DNA of 51,093 nt from Planctomycetota bacterium (lineage in GTDB: Bacteria > Planctomycetota > UBA1135 > GCA-002748355). Below, in pieces: positions 44,416-51,093 of this stretch; positions within the stretch are counted from its first letter, which is position 1, and each line of letters starts with the position of its first letter. The notes beneath the pieces were generated by a model. That model worked only from the letters and a program-made list of their open reading frames with translations. It had not been told where the DNA came from and searched no databases. A program made the position numbers and the translations under genes. Location: assembly GCA_026984035.1 (NCBI GenBank), contig JALSSW010000110.1, forward strand, positions 1 to 51,093. Direction: 5' to 3'.

Positions 44416-44890
44416 AGCAGAGATCCCCCCTGGCCCCGTCGAAACGCCGCACAGGTTTCAACAACTTTTTGCGCTGCAGCATCAGGGCAATGACATAACG
44501 CAGTCCCGCAATCTCTTCTCGATCATCCTCAAGCAAGCGAAAAAAGAGCCCTTTCATTGCCTCCAAATCGACCAGTTGCTTATTTTTGTCTCCCTTTTTT
44601 CGATGGGCGTGCCAGTAGATCGGAGGAGGGAAGTCCGGCAACTCTCGGAGCGTCAAGGGCCAGCAGTCCGCACAGATGTCATGGCGTAAAAACACTGGAA
44701 CTTCGCCCCCCATCTCCCAATCAAGATAGGAGAAGAAGGTCCCCCCATGCGGAAACCCCGTCTTGCAGCGCTGGCAGCGCCCATCCATGCCAGCAATCTT
44801 CCAGCCCTTTGCCTTTGTGACCTCTCCGCCTTTCTTCTCGCTTCGCTTCTTGGTGTTTCCAGCTTCCTTCTTGGCCTTGTCCCCGCTCAC
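44297..44890 (-). CDS. Hypothetical protein with two CxxC motifs
   Basis: 197 residues from the GTG at 44890, which forms GTGA with the stop of the upstream HEAT gene and follows GGGAGAGGGAA; an ATG at 44920 is open but overlaps more. After a Lys/Glu-rich N-terminus comes GRCQRCKTGFPHGGTFFS and, about 30 residues on, RHDICADCW, probably one zinc site (CxxC...CxxC). Then LFFRLLEDDREEIAGLRYVIALMLQRKKLLK. The combination of a zinc ribbon and RYVIALMLQRKK looks like a conserved family, but I cannot name it. It may be a small nucleic-acid or protein adaptor; that is a guess. It is translationally coupled to the HEAT lipoprotein. Confidence 0.75.
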   Translation of the reverse strand: MSGDKAKKEAGNTKKRSEKKGGEVTKAKGWKIAGMDGRCQRCKTGFPHGGTFFSYLDWEMGGEVPVFLRHDICADCWPLTLRELPDFPPPIYWHAHRKKGDKNKQLVDLEAMKGLFFRLLEDDREEIAGLRYVIALMLQRKKLLKPVRRFDGARGDLCFKDPRDEEGKKILRLAVPDLDEKALELLRDQLGEILGTS

Positions 44891-45864
44891 TTCCCTCTCC
44901 CTTGCAACCATTGTTTCCAAGCGTCCACCTTGGCTCCAAAATGCTGTCCCGTCAATTTCGAAAGCGCAGAGGCCGCCGCTTCGACCATCAGTTCATTTTT
45001 CTCCTGAAGACCCCGTTCCAAGACCCGAAGAATCGCAGGCTCCGCCCCCTTGACCCCCAAAAGCGCCAAGGCTTCCACAGCCTTCCGCTGCACGAAAGGA
45101 TCAGGATCCTTCTCCATTATCCTCAGGAGCCGAGATCCCCCGCCGCGAAAGCCGCCCTTCTTCCACTGCTTTGCGAGAGGAACGAGAGCGGCCCCCCGCA
45201 ACTCCCAATGAGGCGAGCGAAGGGCCTTTTCTAAAATCTCCAACGCCCTTGGGTCAGGAGGGACATCCCCCAAAAGATGCAGGACCTCCCTTTTGGAAAT
45301 CGAAGGTCCCTCGGAAAACTCTCTTCGAATCTCCCTGTAAAAAACCGATTCCGGGAAGGCTTCCAGGAGCAGCCGCCCCACCAGTCGGTTAGGTCCCTTG
45401 GTATCCCGCAGCAGATACACACAGATGGAGTGAGCCCCCGTCGCGCCCAAAGAAACCAGCGCATTGCGGGCACGGGCGAAGAGGCTCCGTTCCAAACGAC
45501 CTCGGAATTTTCCCTCGTGGATTAAAGCTTCCGGAAAAAACCCGCGCCCCAGCAACACATCATGTCCCAATACCGCGTGCGTAATGAAGGCCTTGGCCAG
45601 CCAGGGGCCAGCCTCAGGATCCGCCTGGAGGAGCTTGGCTTTGAGGGCAAGAAACTGCGGATCCTCCTTTAAAAACGCCTGCTCCACCTCGACCAAGCCC
45701 TTCTGTGTTTCTTTGGAAAGATTTCGCTTCTCCAGAACCGGCCGAGCCACCCGCTTGGGAAGCCCTGCCCCTGTGGAAGCACAGGATGCCCCCAGCAAAA
45801 CACAGCTTGCTCCCAGCAAATCAACGAGTCTCAAAAAGATTTTCGGGTGTCGGATCGATTTCAT
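44887..45864 (-). CDS. HEAT-repeat protein with lipoprotein-like signal
   Basis: 325 residues from the ATG at 45864 (an upstream GTG at 45882 is possible). The N-terminus has a hydrophobic signal with two candidate lipobox cysteines (LLGASCVLLGASCAST), so it is probably exported and lipid-anchored. The C-terminal half is HEAT or PBS-type helical repeats: VPPDPRALEILEKALRSPHW, then LRIMEKDPDPFVQRKAVEAL and KNELMVEAAASALSKLTG. Such repeats bind proteins. The stop overlaps the CxxC gene by 4 bp. It is divergent from the GNAT gene across 47 bp. Confidence 0.75.
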   Translation of the reverse strand: MKSIRHPKIFLRLVDLLGASCVLLGASCASTGAGLPKRVARPVLEKRNLSKETQKGLVEVEQAFLKEDPQFLALKAKLLQADPEAGPWLAKAFITHAVLGHDVLLGRGFFPEALIHEGKFRGRLERSLFARARNALVSLGATGAHSICVYLLRDTKGPNRLVGRLLLEAFPESVFYREIRREFSEGPSISKREVLHLLGDVPPDPRALEILEKALRSPHWELRGAALVPLAKQWKKGGFRGGGSRLLRIMEKDPDPFVQRKAVEALALLGVKGAEPAILRVLERGLQEKNELMVEAAASALSKLTGQHFGAKVDAWKQWLQGRGK

Positions 45865-45911
45865 GGGAAACCATGTTGGCACAGGGGAGGCCTTCGGGCA
45901 AAAGAAGGAGG

Positions 45912-47021
45912 ATGGAAATCGTCTTCGTAAACAATCGGAAAGGCCGTAAAGCCTTTGTGGACCTCCCTCGCAGCCTCATGGGGAACATGCCGGCTTTTAT
46001 CCCGCCCCTGACTGCGGGCCTCATCCATAGGATCGATCCAGGCCGCAATCCCTTCTTCAAACACGCCCAAACCGGCTTTTGGTTGGCCATGGAAGGCAAG
46101 GAACCCATCGGCCGAATCTCCGCGACCCGCGACGAACTCTCTCTCGAATACCACGAAGACGGCGTCGGCTTCTTCGGGCATCCCCTTGCCCGGGATGAAG
46201 AAACCATGCACGCCCTCTTCGCCGTTGCCGAACAATTCCTCCAAAAGAAGGGACTCCAAAAGATGCGCGGCCCCATCGAACTCTCCACCAACTATACCTG
46301 CGGGCTCCAGGTCTCGACCTTTGACCTCCCCCCCATGTTGGAAATGAACCAGAATCCCCCCGGCATGGATCGCTGGCATCTCTCCTATGGCATGAAAGCA
46401 GTCAAGGACCTCCTCGCCTTTCGTATCAAAGAAGAAGAATTGGACCTGAAACGCCTCCAGCGCGTGAGAGCCATCAGCGAGCGGAGATCCAAAGTTCAGA
46501 TCCGCCCCATCGATCTGCGGCATTTCCAAAGAGAGATCGAACTGCTCCACAAAGTTTATGTCCAAGCATGGGAAAAGAATTTCGGCTTTTCCCCCATGAG
46601 CAAGGAGGAGTTCGAAGCAACGGCCAAGGATTTTAAGACCATCCTCGATCCCCGGCTCTGCTTGGTTGCCGAACAGGAGGGGAAGGCCGTCGGCTTTCTC
46701 CTCGCCCTCCCCGACGTCAACCAGGGGCTCCGTGCTTGCAATGGCCGGCTCTTTCCCTTAGGGCTTTTTCGCCTCCTTTGGGCCATGCGCAAAGTCAAGA
46801 GCCTCCGAGTCTTGACCCTGGGGGTCATCCCCCAATTGCGGGGGAAGGGCCTCGACGCTCGGCTCATCCTGGAGCTGATCGAGCGGGGCCTCAAGGTTGG
46901 CTACAATGAAGCCGAACTCTCCTGGGTTCTCGAAGACAACCTCCCCATGGTCAAACCGATCCTCGATCTGGGTGGGCACGAAGCACAGCGCTACCGTCTC
47001 TTCGAAAAAGCCCTGACCTGA
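45912..47021 (+). CDS. GNAT family N-acetyltransferase
   Basis: 369 residues from the ATG immediately after AGAAGGAGG; the open frame extends to 45705 but that part is antisense to the HEAT gene. The N-terminal half contains FVDLPRSLMGNMPAFIPPL and YEDGVGFFG-like sequence; the C-terminal half is a GNAT domain with CLVAEQEGKAVGFLLALPD, the acetyl-CoA loop GVIPQLRGKGLDARLI and AELSWVLEDNLPMVKPIL. The overall pattern matches a two-part GNAT family common in bacteria, usually annotated only as N-acetyltransferase. Substrate unknown. It is followed after 26 bp by the MsrP-like gene. Confidence 0.85.
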   Translation: MEIVFVNNRKGRKAFVDLPRSLMGNMPAFIPPLTAGLIHRIDPGRNPFFKHAQTGFWLAMEGKEPIGRISATRDELSLEYHEDGVGFFGHPLARDEETMHALFAVAEQFLQKKGLQKMRGPIELSTNYTCGLQVSTFDLPPMLEMNQNPPGMDRWHLSYGMKAVKDLLAFRIKEEELDLKRLQRVRAISERRSKVQIRPIDLRHFQREIELLHKVYVQAWEKNFGFSPMSKEEFEATAKDFKTILDPRLCLVAEQEGKAVGFLLALPDVNQGLRACNGRLFPLGLFRLLWAMRKVKSLRVLTLGVIPQLRGKGLDARLILELIERGLKVGYNEAELSWVLEDNLPMVKPILDLGGHEAQRYRLFEKALT

Positions 47022-47047
47022 GCACCCTGCCTGGCCGAAAAAGAGCC

Positions 47048-48037
47048 ATGGTCTCTTTTCACATCCGCCCCTCCTGGTTTCTCCCCGAAAGCGCCGCAAC
47101 TCCCGAAAACCAATACGCCTCCCGCCGCAAGTTTTTAAGGGACCTGGGCCTGGGCGCTCTCGGCCTGGGAACCGCAAGCCTCCTCCCCTCCTGCAGCGAT
47201 CCCGAATGGGAACACTTCGGGAACAAAGGAGGCACCCTCTTCCCCCCCGATCGCCCCGGCTTCCCCGCTCCTCGAAACCAGCGTTTTGATGGAAGCAGCC
47301 TACAAACCACCCCTGCAAGCATCGCCACCACCCACAACAACTTCTATGAGTTCTCCACCGACCAAAGCCGTGTCCACAAACTAACGGGACTTTTTGAAAT
47401 CGATCCCTGGACGGTCGAGATCAGCGGACTGGTCAACAAACCCGGCCATTACTCCATCCAGGATTTGGAAACCCTGGTTCCCCTCGAGGAGCGTGTCTAT
47501 CGCTTTCGCTGCGTCGAGGCCTGGTCCATGGTTCTCCCCTGGACAGGAATTCCCCTAGGCAAGCTCTGTGAACAATTAGAAGTCCAACCTGCGGCCCGCT
47601 ATCTCCGCCTCACTTCCTTCCACAAACCGGACCAGGCCCCCGGCTTCAAAAAAATGTCCTATTACCCCTGGCCCTATTACGAATCTCTGCGCCTCGATGA
47701 AGCCATGAATGAACTCAGCCTCCTCGCCACCGGGATCTATGGGCACCCCCTTCCCAAGCAAAACGGCGCCCCCATCCGCCTCGTCGTCCCCTGGAAGTAC
47801 GGCCTGAAAAACATCAAAAGCATCGTCCGGATCGAGTTTCGAAAAACCCGTTCCGGCACTTTTTGGAATGCCCTCCAACCTCAGGAATTCTCTTGGCTCT
47901 CCAATGTGGATCCGAGAATCCCACACCCTCGTTGGAGTCAGGCCACCGAAAAGCGCATCGACACCGGAGAAAAGCAAAAAACCCTCCTTTACAACGGCTA
48001 TGGGGAATCTGTGCAAAGGCTCTATCGCCCCAAGTAG
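47048..48037 (+). CDS. msrP: MsrP-like molybdopterin oxidoreductase (periplasmic methionine sulfoxide reductase catalytic subunit)
   Basis: 329 residues. The N-terminus HIRPSWFLPESAATPENQY is typical of MsrP (YedY), then the Tat signal SRRKFLRDLGLGALGLG. The molybdenum ligand is Cys155 in FRCVEAWSMVLPWTG, followed by PGFKKMSYYPWPYYESLRLDEAMNEL, GIYGHPLPKQNGAPIRLVVPWKYGLKNIKSI and the end NGYGESVQRLY. MsrP repairs oxidised methionine in envelope proteins using electrons from the heme membrane protein MsrQ. No msrQ is adjacent; the next gene is a MauE-like protein on the other strand. A Cys49 after the Tat signal (LLPSC) might be lipidated, but the lipobox is poor. Confidence 0.93.
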   Translation: MVSFHIRPSWFLPESAATPENQYASRRKFLRDLGLGALGLGTASLLPSCSDPEWEHFGNKGGTLFPPDRPGFPAPRNQRFDGSSLQTTPASIATTHNNFYEFSTDQSRVHKLTGLFEIDPWTVEISGLVNKPGHYSIQDLETLVPLEERVYRFRCVEAWSMVLPWTGIPLGKLCEQLEVQPAARYLRLTSFHKPDQAPGFKKMSYYPWPYYESLRLDEAMNELSLLATGIYGHPLPKQNGAPIRLVVPWKYGLKNIKSIVRIEFRKTRSGTFWNALQPQEFSWLSNVDPRIPHPRWSQATEKRIDTGEKQKTLLYNGYGESVQRLYRPK

Positions 48038-48048
48038 GTTCATTTAGT

Positions 48049-48459
48049 TCATTTAAAAGTTTGAGAGGGTGACACTCTAAGAAGAAACCATGCGTAGAGA
48101 GAGACCCCTATAAGCCCCGCAAGCACAAGCAAATGGTTTTTCAGTTGCACCTGAAGGCTTCCAAAACAACCGCAGGAAGACAGATCGATTCCTCCTAGGA
48201 GAAGCACAAGGAAACCGAGCAAGAGGAACAGCGAAAAAAGAAACGAGCTAAAAAAAAGGACGGGGCTTTTGAGCCACACAAAGCAAAAGCCGAAACACAA
48301 TTCCACCGAACCGATCCATGCAAGAAGCCAAAAGGGCAAGAGAGAGTTGGAGAGCCCTTGGATCATTCCAGCAATCTTGAGGCCGGCCAAAAGGAGATAG
48401 AGCAGGCCCAGAGTCCAACGGGCACTCTGGATACCAAGTTCACGGGTCCGCGCATTCAT
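48049..48459 (-). CDS. MauE-like (DoxX-like) membrane protein
   Basis: 136 residues from the ATG at 48459, which forms ATGA with the stop of the upstream gene. Four membrane helices; the first is ARWTLGLLYLLLAGLKIAG and the third/fourth are separated by a loop containing LSSCGCFGSL. The CGCFG motif in this position is typical of MauE-type proteins, named for a membrane protein needed, with MauD, to form the disulfide-rich small subunit of methylamine dehydrogenase. Here it is probably a membrane redox partner for exported cysteine-rich proteins. That is inference. No mauA, mauB or mauD gene is present in the window. Confidence 0.75.
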   Translation of the reverse strand: MNARTRELGIQSARWTLGLLYLLLAGLKIAGMIQGLSNSLLPFWLLAWIGSVELCFGFCFVWLKSPVLFFSSFLFSLFLLLGFLVLLLGGIDLSSCGCFGSLQVQLKNHLLVLAGLIGVSLYAWFLLRVSPSQTFK

Positions 48460-50198
48460 TTGAAGCACTCGACCTCACGGATTTCACTGGCTTTTAAATG
48501 AATATTGGAAACCTTGTCTTCTATATATTTCCCATTTCCCAGGTGCTTTTTCAGCTTGAAATCAAAATCCCCCTCCCAAAGACAAGGCAGATAAAAGGGA
48601 GGACCCTCGATATACAAAGAACGCTTTATCCTTCGATTCCGATCCAATAAATCAACAGTTAAAATGCCGGGGGGTAGATGGTTCGGCTTCAAAAGAAGAG
48701 CCGCACTGCGACGAAGATCCCAATGGAGCTTGACGGGATCTGGCCCAACCCTTAGCTCTTTTCCTTCCACTGGAAGGAGGCCCCACCCTGTGGGAAAAGT
48801 CATGCTTACATGATACCGCCCATAGGGGACCTGAAGAATCGTTGGTGGCCCCCAAAGGTTAAAAAGTGGACAGTTCGCATGGTAGGAACCCGTCCGACAA
48901 ACAAGATGGAGCTTCCCAAACGTATGAAAAAGTTGCCTTGTTTCAACGTTCACCGACCTGGGATCCAAGCTGCCCTCGTACACAAGAATCAACTGCCCAA
49001 AACCCTGAGTCTCCATCGAGACATGGACCTCCTGCTCAGGAATGATCCGCTTTAAGGGGAGCAGATGTATGGAAAACCTCTTTACCTTGTAACCAGTCAC
49101 CCTGTATGTGGTCTCAAGCGAAACTTCCTTCAACTGATCACTTTTTAAAGCAAGGAAGTAACAAGCTTTTCTCCAGTCAACGCCACGGTCAAAGGACAAG
49201 AACTTTCTAGGAATTGAGAGACCAGAAAAGGGCATGATAAAAGAAAACATGTCCGGTTCTTTTGGTGTGTATCCTATAAGAGAAGCCATTCTGCTTCCTG
49301 CTCCCACCGGTTCACTATCGAGATTGAAATCGATTCCTTCGGGGGGGGTTCTATGGTTATTGAGGTAGGCCTTAACAATTCTTCCATAAAGTTTCCAGAA
49401 AACCAATTGGGCCGAGGAACCGCTTCGTACTTCGGGAAGCGAATCCTCAAGGGAAACCCATCCTTTCCCCCCTCCAACAAGAGTGTAGCTGTCTTTGGGA
49501 TCAAGACCTGTCAGGACAAAAAAACCGTTTTTGTTGCTGATGGCCTGAGGAATCATGGATCTCAAGCGACTCATAGGAATCGGGTGATCCCAAAAGAAAT
49601 AATCGCCAAAAATCTGCCATTTAGGGAAGCCTTTTGGGAGGGCGTAGATTCGCATTCCTTCGAGCGGGACCCCAAGGGGAGATTGGACCCTCCCTGTGAT
49701 CTTCCCTTCTTGCGCCAAATAGAAAATGTATTCCTTCTCTTTGTTTTGGATGGATCGGCTGCCCAGTCCAAAGCCTTTGGCTTTTACCAGAAAAATGAGA
49801 GGGGATCCCCGACTCTCAAAGGAGAGCAAGACCTTCCCCTCTGCATTCGTCACCCCTTGGGCTTCGATTCTTCCCGCCGAAAGCAGGTTGACCTGGGCCC
49901 CCGAAATTGGGCGCTTGAGTGTTGAAAAAACCTGGATGGAATACTTCTTTGCCTTGACCTTCTTCCCTTTTTTTACAGGTCCCTTAGTGGGAAGGGGCTT
50001 TCGTGCAACCCTGGTTGCAGGATTCCCAGATGCGGAAGACAGGGAGACGCCTTGGATCGGCGCCCCTGAGTCCTCAGAAATAGGAGCAATCTCAGAATCC
50101 TTCCGCTGTTGATGTCCATGAAACAAGAAAAGGAGCACAAACGTCAAGAGAAAGGAGGTACCTAAAAAAATCAGGATGGATTTGTGAATCTGCTTCAT
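48456..50198 (-). CDS. Membrane-anchored protein with carboxypeptidase-regulatory-like domains
   Basis: 580 residues. One N-terminal membrane segment (SILIFLGTSFLLTFVLLFLF) is followed by a Ser/Pro/Lys-rich linker and then beta-rich segments: IQVFSTLKRPISGAQVNLLSA with VTNAEGKVLLSFE, and GKITGRVQSPLGVPLEGMRIYA with SNKNGFFVLTGL. This is the pattern of carboxypeptidase D regulatory-like (transthyretin-like) domains. The remainder is unrecognised and contains a few cysteines, including VCRTGSYHANCPLF. It probably faces the periplasm. Its stop overlaps the MauE-like gene by 4 bp. The 1020-residue anti-sigma-like protein at 4032 has the same kind of outer domains, although no sigma factor adjoins here. 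Confidence 0.75.
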   Translation of the reverse strand: MKQIHKSILIFLGTSFLLTFVLLFLFHGHQQRKDSEIAPISEDSGAPIQGVSLSSASGNPATRVARKPLPTKGPVKKGKKVKAKKYSIQVFSTLKRPISGAQVNLLSAGRIEAQGVTNAEGKVLLSFESRGSPLIFLVKAKGFGLGSRSIQNKEKEYIFYLAQEGKITGRVQSPLGVPLEGMRIYALPKGFPKWQIFGDYFFWDHPIPMSRLRSMIPQAISNKNGFFVLTGLDPKDSYTLVGGGKGWVSLEDSLPEVRSGSSAQLVFWKLYGRIVKAYLNNHRTPPEGIDFNLDSEPVGAGSRMASLIGYTPKEPDMFSFIMPFSGLSIPRKFLSFDRGVDWRKACYFLALKSDQLKEVSLETTYRVTGYKVKRFSIHLLPLKRIIPEQEVHVSMETQGFGQLILVYEGSLDPRSVNVETRQLFHTFGKLHLVCRTGSYHANCPLFNLWGPPTILQVPYGRYHVSMTFPTGWGLLPVEGKELRVGPDPVKLHWDLRRSAALLLKPNHLPPGILTVDLLDRNRRIKRSLYIEGPPFYLPCLWEGDFDFKLKKHLGNGKYIEDKVSNIHLKASEIREVECFK

Positions 50199-50461
50199 GG
50201 CACAGTCCCTTTTTTACAGAAAAGCCTCCGCAAACCTTGCCTCCTTAAGGGAAGAACATCCATTCGAAAAGGCTCTCATGGAATATCAAAATCTATTTTA
50301 ATGTGCAGTCAGTTTTACTGTTCTCACTGCGATAGATTCCATCCACTTTGCAAGGGATGCTCCCTTTTGTTGCTTCCCACAAAAAGGGGTTCATCTCTTG
50401 AGCAGAAACGCAAAAAAGCATGCTGATGGGTGGACTCTTTTCTGGATCCAGGAAAATCAAT
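50199..50461. other. Gap between the Cys-rich gene and the carboxypeptidase-regulatory-like gene
   Basis: 263 bp. A 42-codon frame on the minus strand (50293-50421) encodes a peptide with three cysteines (MLFCVSAQEMNPF, then GSIPCKVDG) but has no ribosome site. A plus-strand frame with CSHCDRFHPLCKGC also exists but begins antisense to the downstream gene. Neither is supported well enough to call. No terminator is obvious, so read-through from the Cys-rich gene is possible. Confidence 0.35.
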
Positions 50462-50911
50462 TCATTGGGGCATCTGGGGGGGGACCGCCGGAAGGCAAAC
50501 AGGTTGATGATCCCTTAACTGGCAAATGCGACCATCTGAATAGGCACAACCCTCCGCTTTGGTGCAAATCCCCTTGACCTCAAGGACGAACTCACCCCCT
50601 TTCTTCCTGGCAATCAGGTGGCAGCAGACCGGTTCCTGGGTGTGGTGTGTCCCGCTTTGACATGAGCAATAATAATAGGGAAGTTCCTTACCATGTTTTT
50701 GTACAAGGCGGTTTTTACATTGGTAACCGACATCGGTGCATCCTCCCCCACAGATCAAGGGGTGCCTCGGATTTCCGGACAATCCAATTCCCACACAACT
50801 TGCCTTTTTGACAATAGGGCTTGGCGTCATCGAAAAAAGGGGAAGAAAAGCAAGAAGGGGTAAACACAGAAAGGAAAGGTCGAGCCCTTTCATAAACCAG
50901 GATTTCTTCAT
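50462..50911 (-). CDS. Small secreted cysteine-rich protein
   Basis: 149 residues from the ATG at 50911, with AAGGAG at 6-base spacing (clear choice over the longer frame to 50950). A signal peptide or anchor (GLDLSFLCLPLLAFLPLF) is followed by about 110 residues carrying 12 cysteines, in blocks such as LICGGGCTDVGYQCKN, YYYCSCQSG, EPVCCHL and GICTKAEGCAYSDGRIC. An even number of this size suggests six disulfides. The mature part has no tryptophan, so it is not a methylamine-dehydrogenase small subunit with a TTQ cofactor. I recognise no family. It is the first gene of the group that ends with a MauE-like membrane protein. Confidence 0.75.
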   Translation of the reverse strand: MKKSWFMKGLDLSFLCLPLLAFLPLFSMTPSPIVKKASCVGIGLSGNPRHPLICGGGCTDVGYQCKNRLVQKHGKELPYYYCSCQSGTHHTQEPVCCHLIARKKGGEFVLEVKGICTKAEGCAYSDGRICQLRDHQPVCLPAVPPQMPQ

Positions 50912-50967
50912 TGTTTTCTCCTTAAAAAGGAATGATTTTTCCAAACTCATCCCCCTCCACTAATAGA

Positions 50968-50979
50968 GGGGGGGGGGGG
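50968..50979. repeat. Homopolymer of 12 G
   Basis: An uninterrupted run of 12 G on the plus strand lies 57 bp upstream of the Cys-rich gene start. It pairs partly with CCCCCTC at 50951-50957 (loop CACTAATA), giving a GC hairpin in the leader or promoter. Long G/C runs are prone to slippage, and also to sequencing error. Confidence 0.85.
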
Positions 50980-50996
50980 AAGAAATTCGGAAAAAA

Positions 50997-51026
50997 AGCC
51001 TGAAAAAAGATCCCTTTTTTCAGGCT
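50997..51026 (-). terminator. Rho-independent terminator of a gene beyond the right edge
   Basis: On the minus strand AGCCTGAAAAAAG, the tetraloop GGAT and CTTTTTTCAGGCT form a perfect 13-bp stem, followed by TTTTTTTCC. This is a textbook intrinsic terminator for a minus-strand transcript arriving from outside the window, and it insulates the Cys-rich gene group. Confidence 0.85.
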
Positions 51027-51093
51027 CTCCGTTCAAATCCGAAAAGATCGGAATAAGGAAATCTTTTGGGAGGTTTTGCTGGTTCCCTCAAAA

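Noticed and set aside
50184..50426. Plus-strand 80-codon ORF with CSHCDRFHPLCKGC
   Set aside because: The zinc-finger-like motif is attractive, but the frame starts antisense to the downstream gene's 5' end, has no ribosome site and is otherwise low-quality sequence.
50462..50911. Methylamine dehydrogenase small subunit (MauA)
   Set aside because: It has 12 cysteines and a MauE-like gene in the same group, but the mature region has no tryptophan, so the TTQ cofactor could not form, and the sequence does not resemble MauA.

Overview
The window reads as ordinary bacterial chromosome of fairly high G+C with tightly packed, often overlapping genes. I infer a member of the Planctomycetota, with no certainty about class. 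The grounds are a division/cell-wall (dcw) cluster that stops at murB with no ftsQ, ftsA or ftsZ, an ECF sigma factor paired with a very large membrane anti-sigma-like protein, many secreted proteins of unknown function, and a peptidoglycan pathway that looks complete apart from the position of murD. No tRNA, rRNA, CRISPR array, insertion sequence or prophage was seen.

Layout. 1-7918 (minus): 5' part of smc, nrdR, a divergent mnmE, then an ECF sigma factor translationally coupled to a roughly 1020-residue anti-sigma-like membrane protein. 8127-8708 (plus): a GmhB-like HAD protein whose catalytic acids are replaced. 8723-14119 (minus): prkA-yeaH(DUF444)-spoVR with a rhomboid protease coupled to the end. 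14421-17967 (plus): a glutaminyl-cyclase-like M28 lipoprotein, a HEAT/vWA-like secreted protein and an alpha/beta hydrolase, nearly contiguous. 18223-19347 (minus): a secreted protein behind a tandem-repeat leader. 19766-27275: sthA (minus), then polA, a polytopic membrane protein and an RNase R-like gene (plus).

27338-40529 (minus) is the core of the window, with gene order mraZ-rsmH-ftsL-like-ftsI-murE-murF-mraY-ftsW-LysM protein-murG-murC-murB. Most junctions overlap (ATGA or longer), so it is probably one long transcription unit. murD is missing from its usual place between mraY and ftsW, and a LysM membrane protein sits between ftsW and murG. Upstream of mraZ are a candidate promoter, TGGNG repeats on an exact 10-bp period that resemble MraZ operator boxes, and farther up two DnaA boxes one helical turn apart. 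A strong GC hairpin separates mraZ from rsmH and could act as an attenuator.

41013-48037 holds a family 2 glycosyltransferase, two unrecognised plus-strand genes (one polytopic membrane protein), a CxxC protein coupled to a HEAT lipoprotein (minus), a GNAT acetyltransferase and an MsrP-like Tat-exported molybdoenzyme. 48049-50911 (minus) is a small gene group: a secreted protein with 12 cysteines, a membrane-anchored carboxypeptidase-regulatory-like protein and a MauE-like membrane protein. I read it as a possible disulfide-dependent envelope system. The right edge carries a strong terminator for a minus-strand gene beyond the window.
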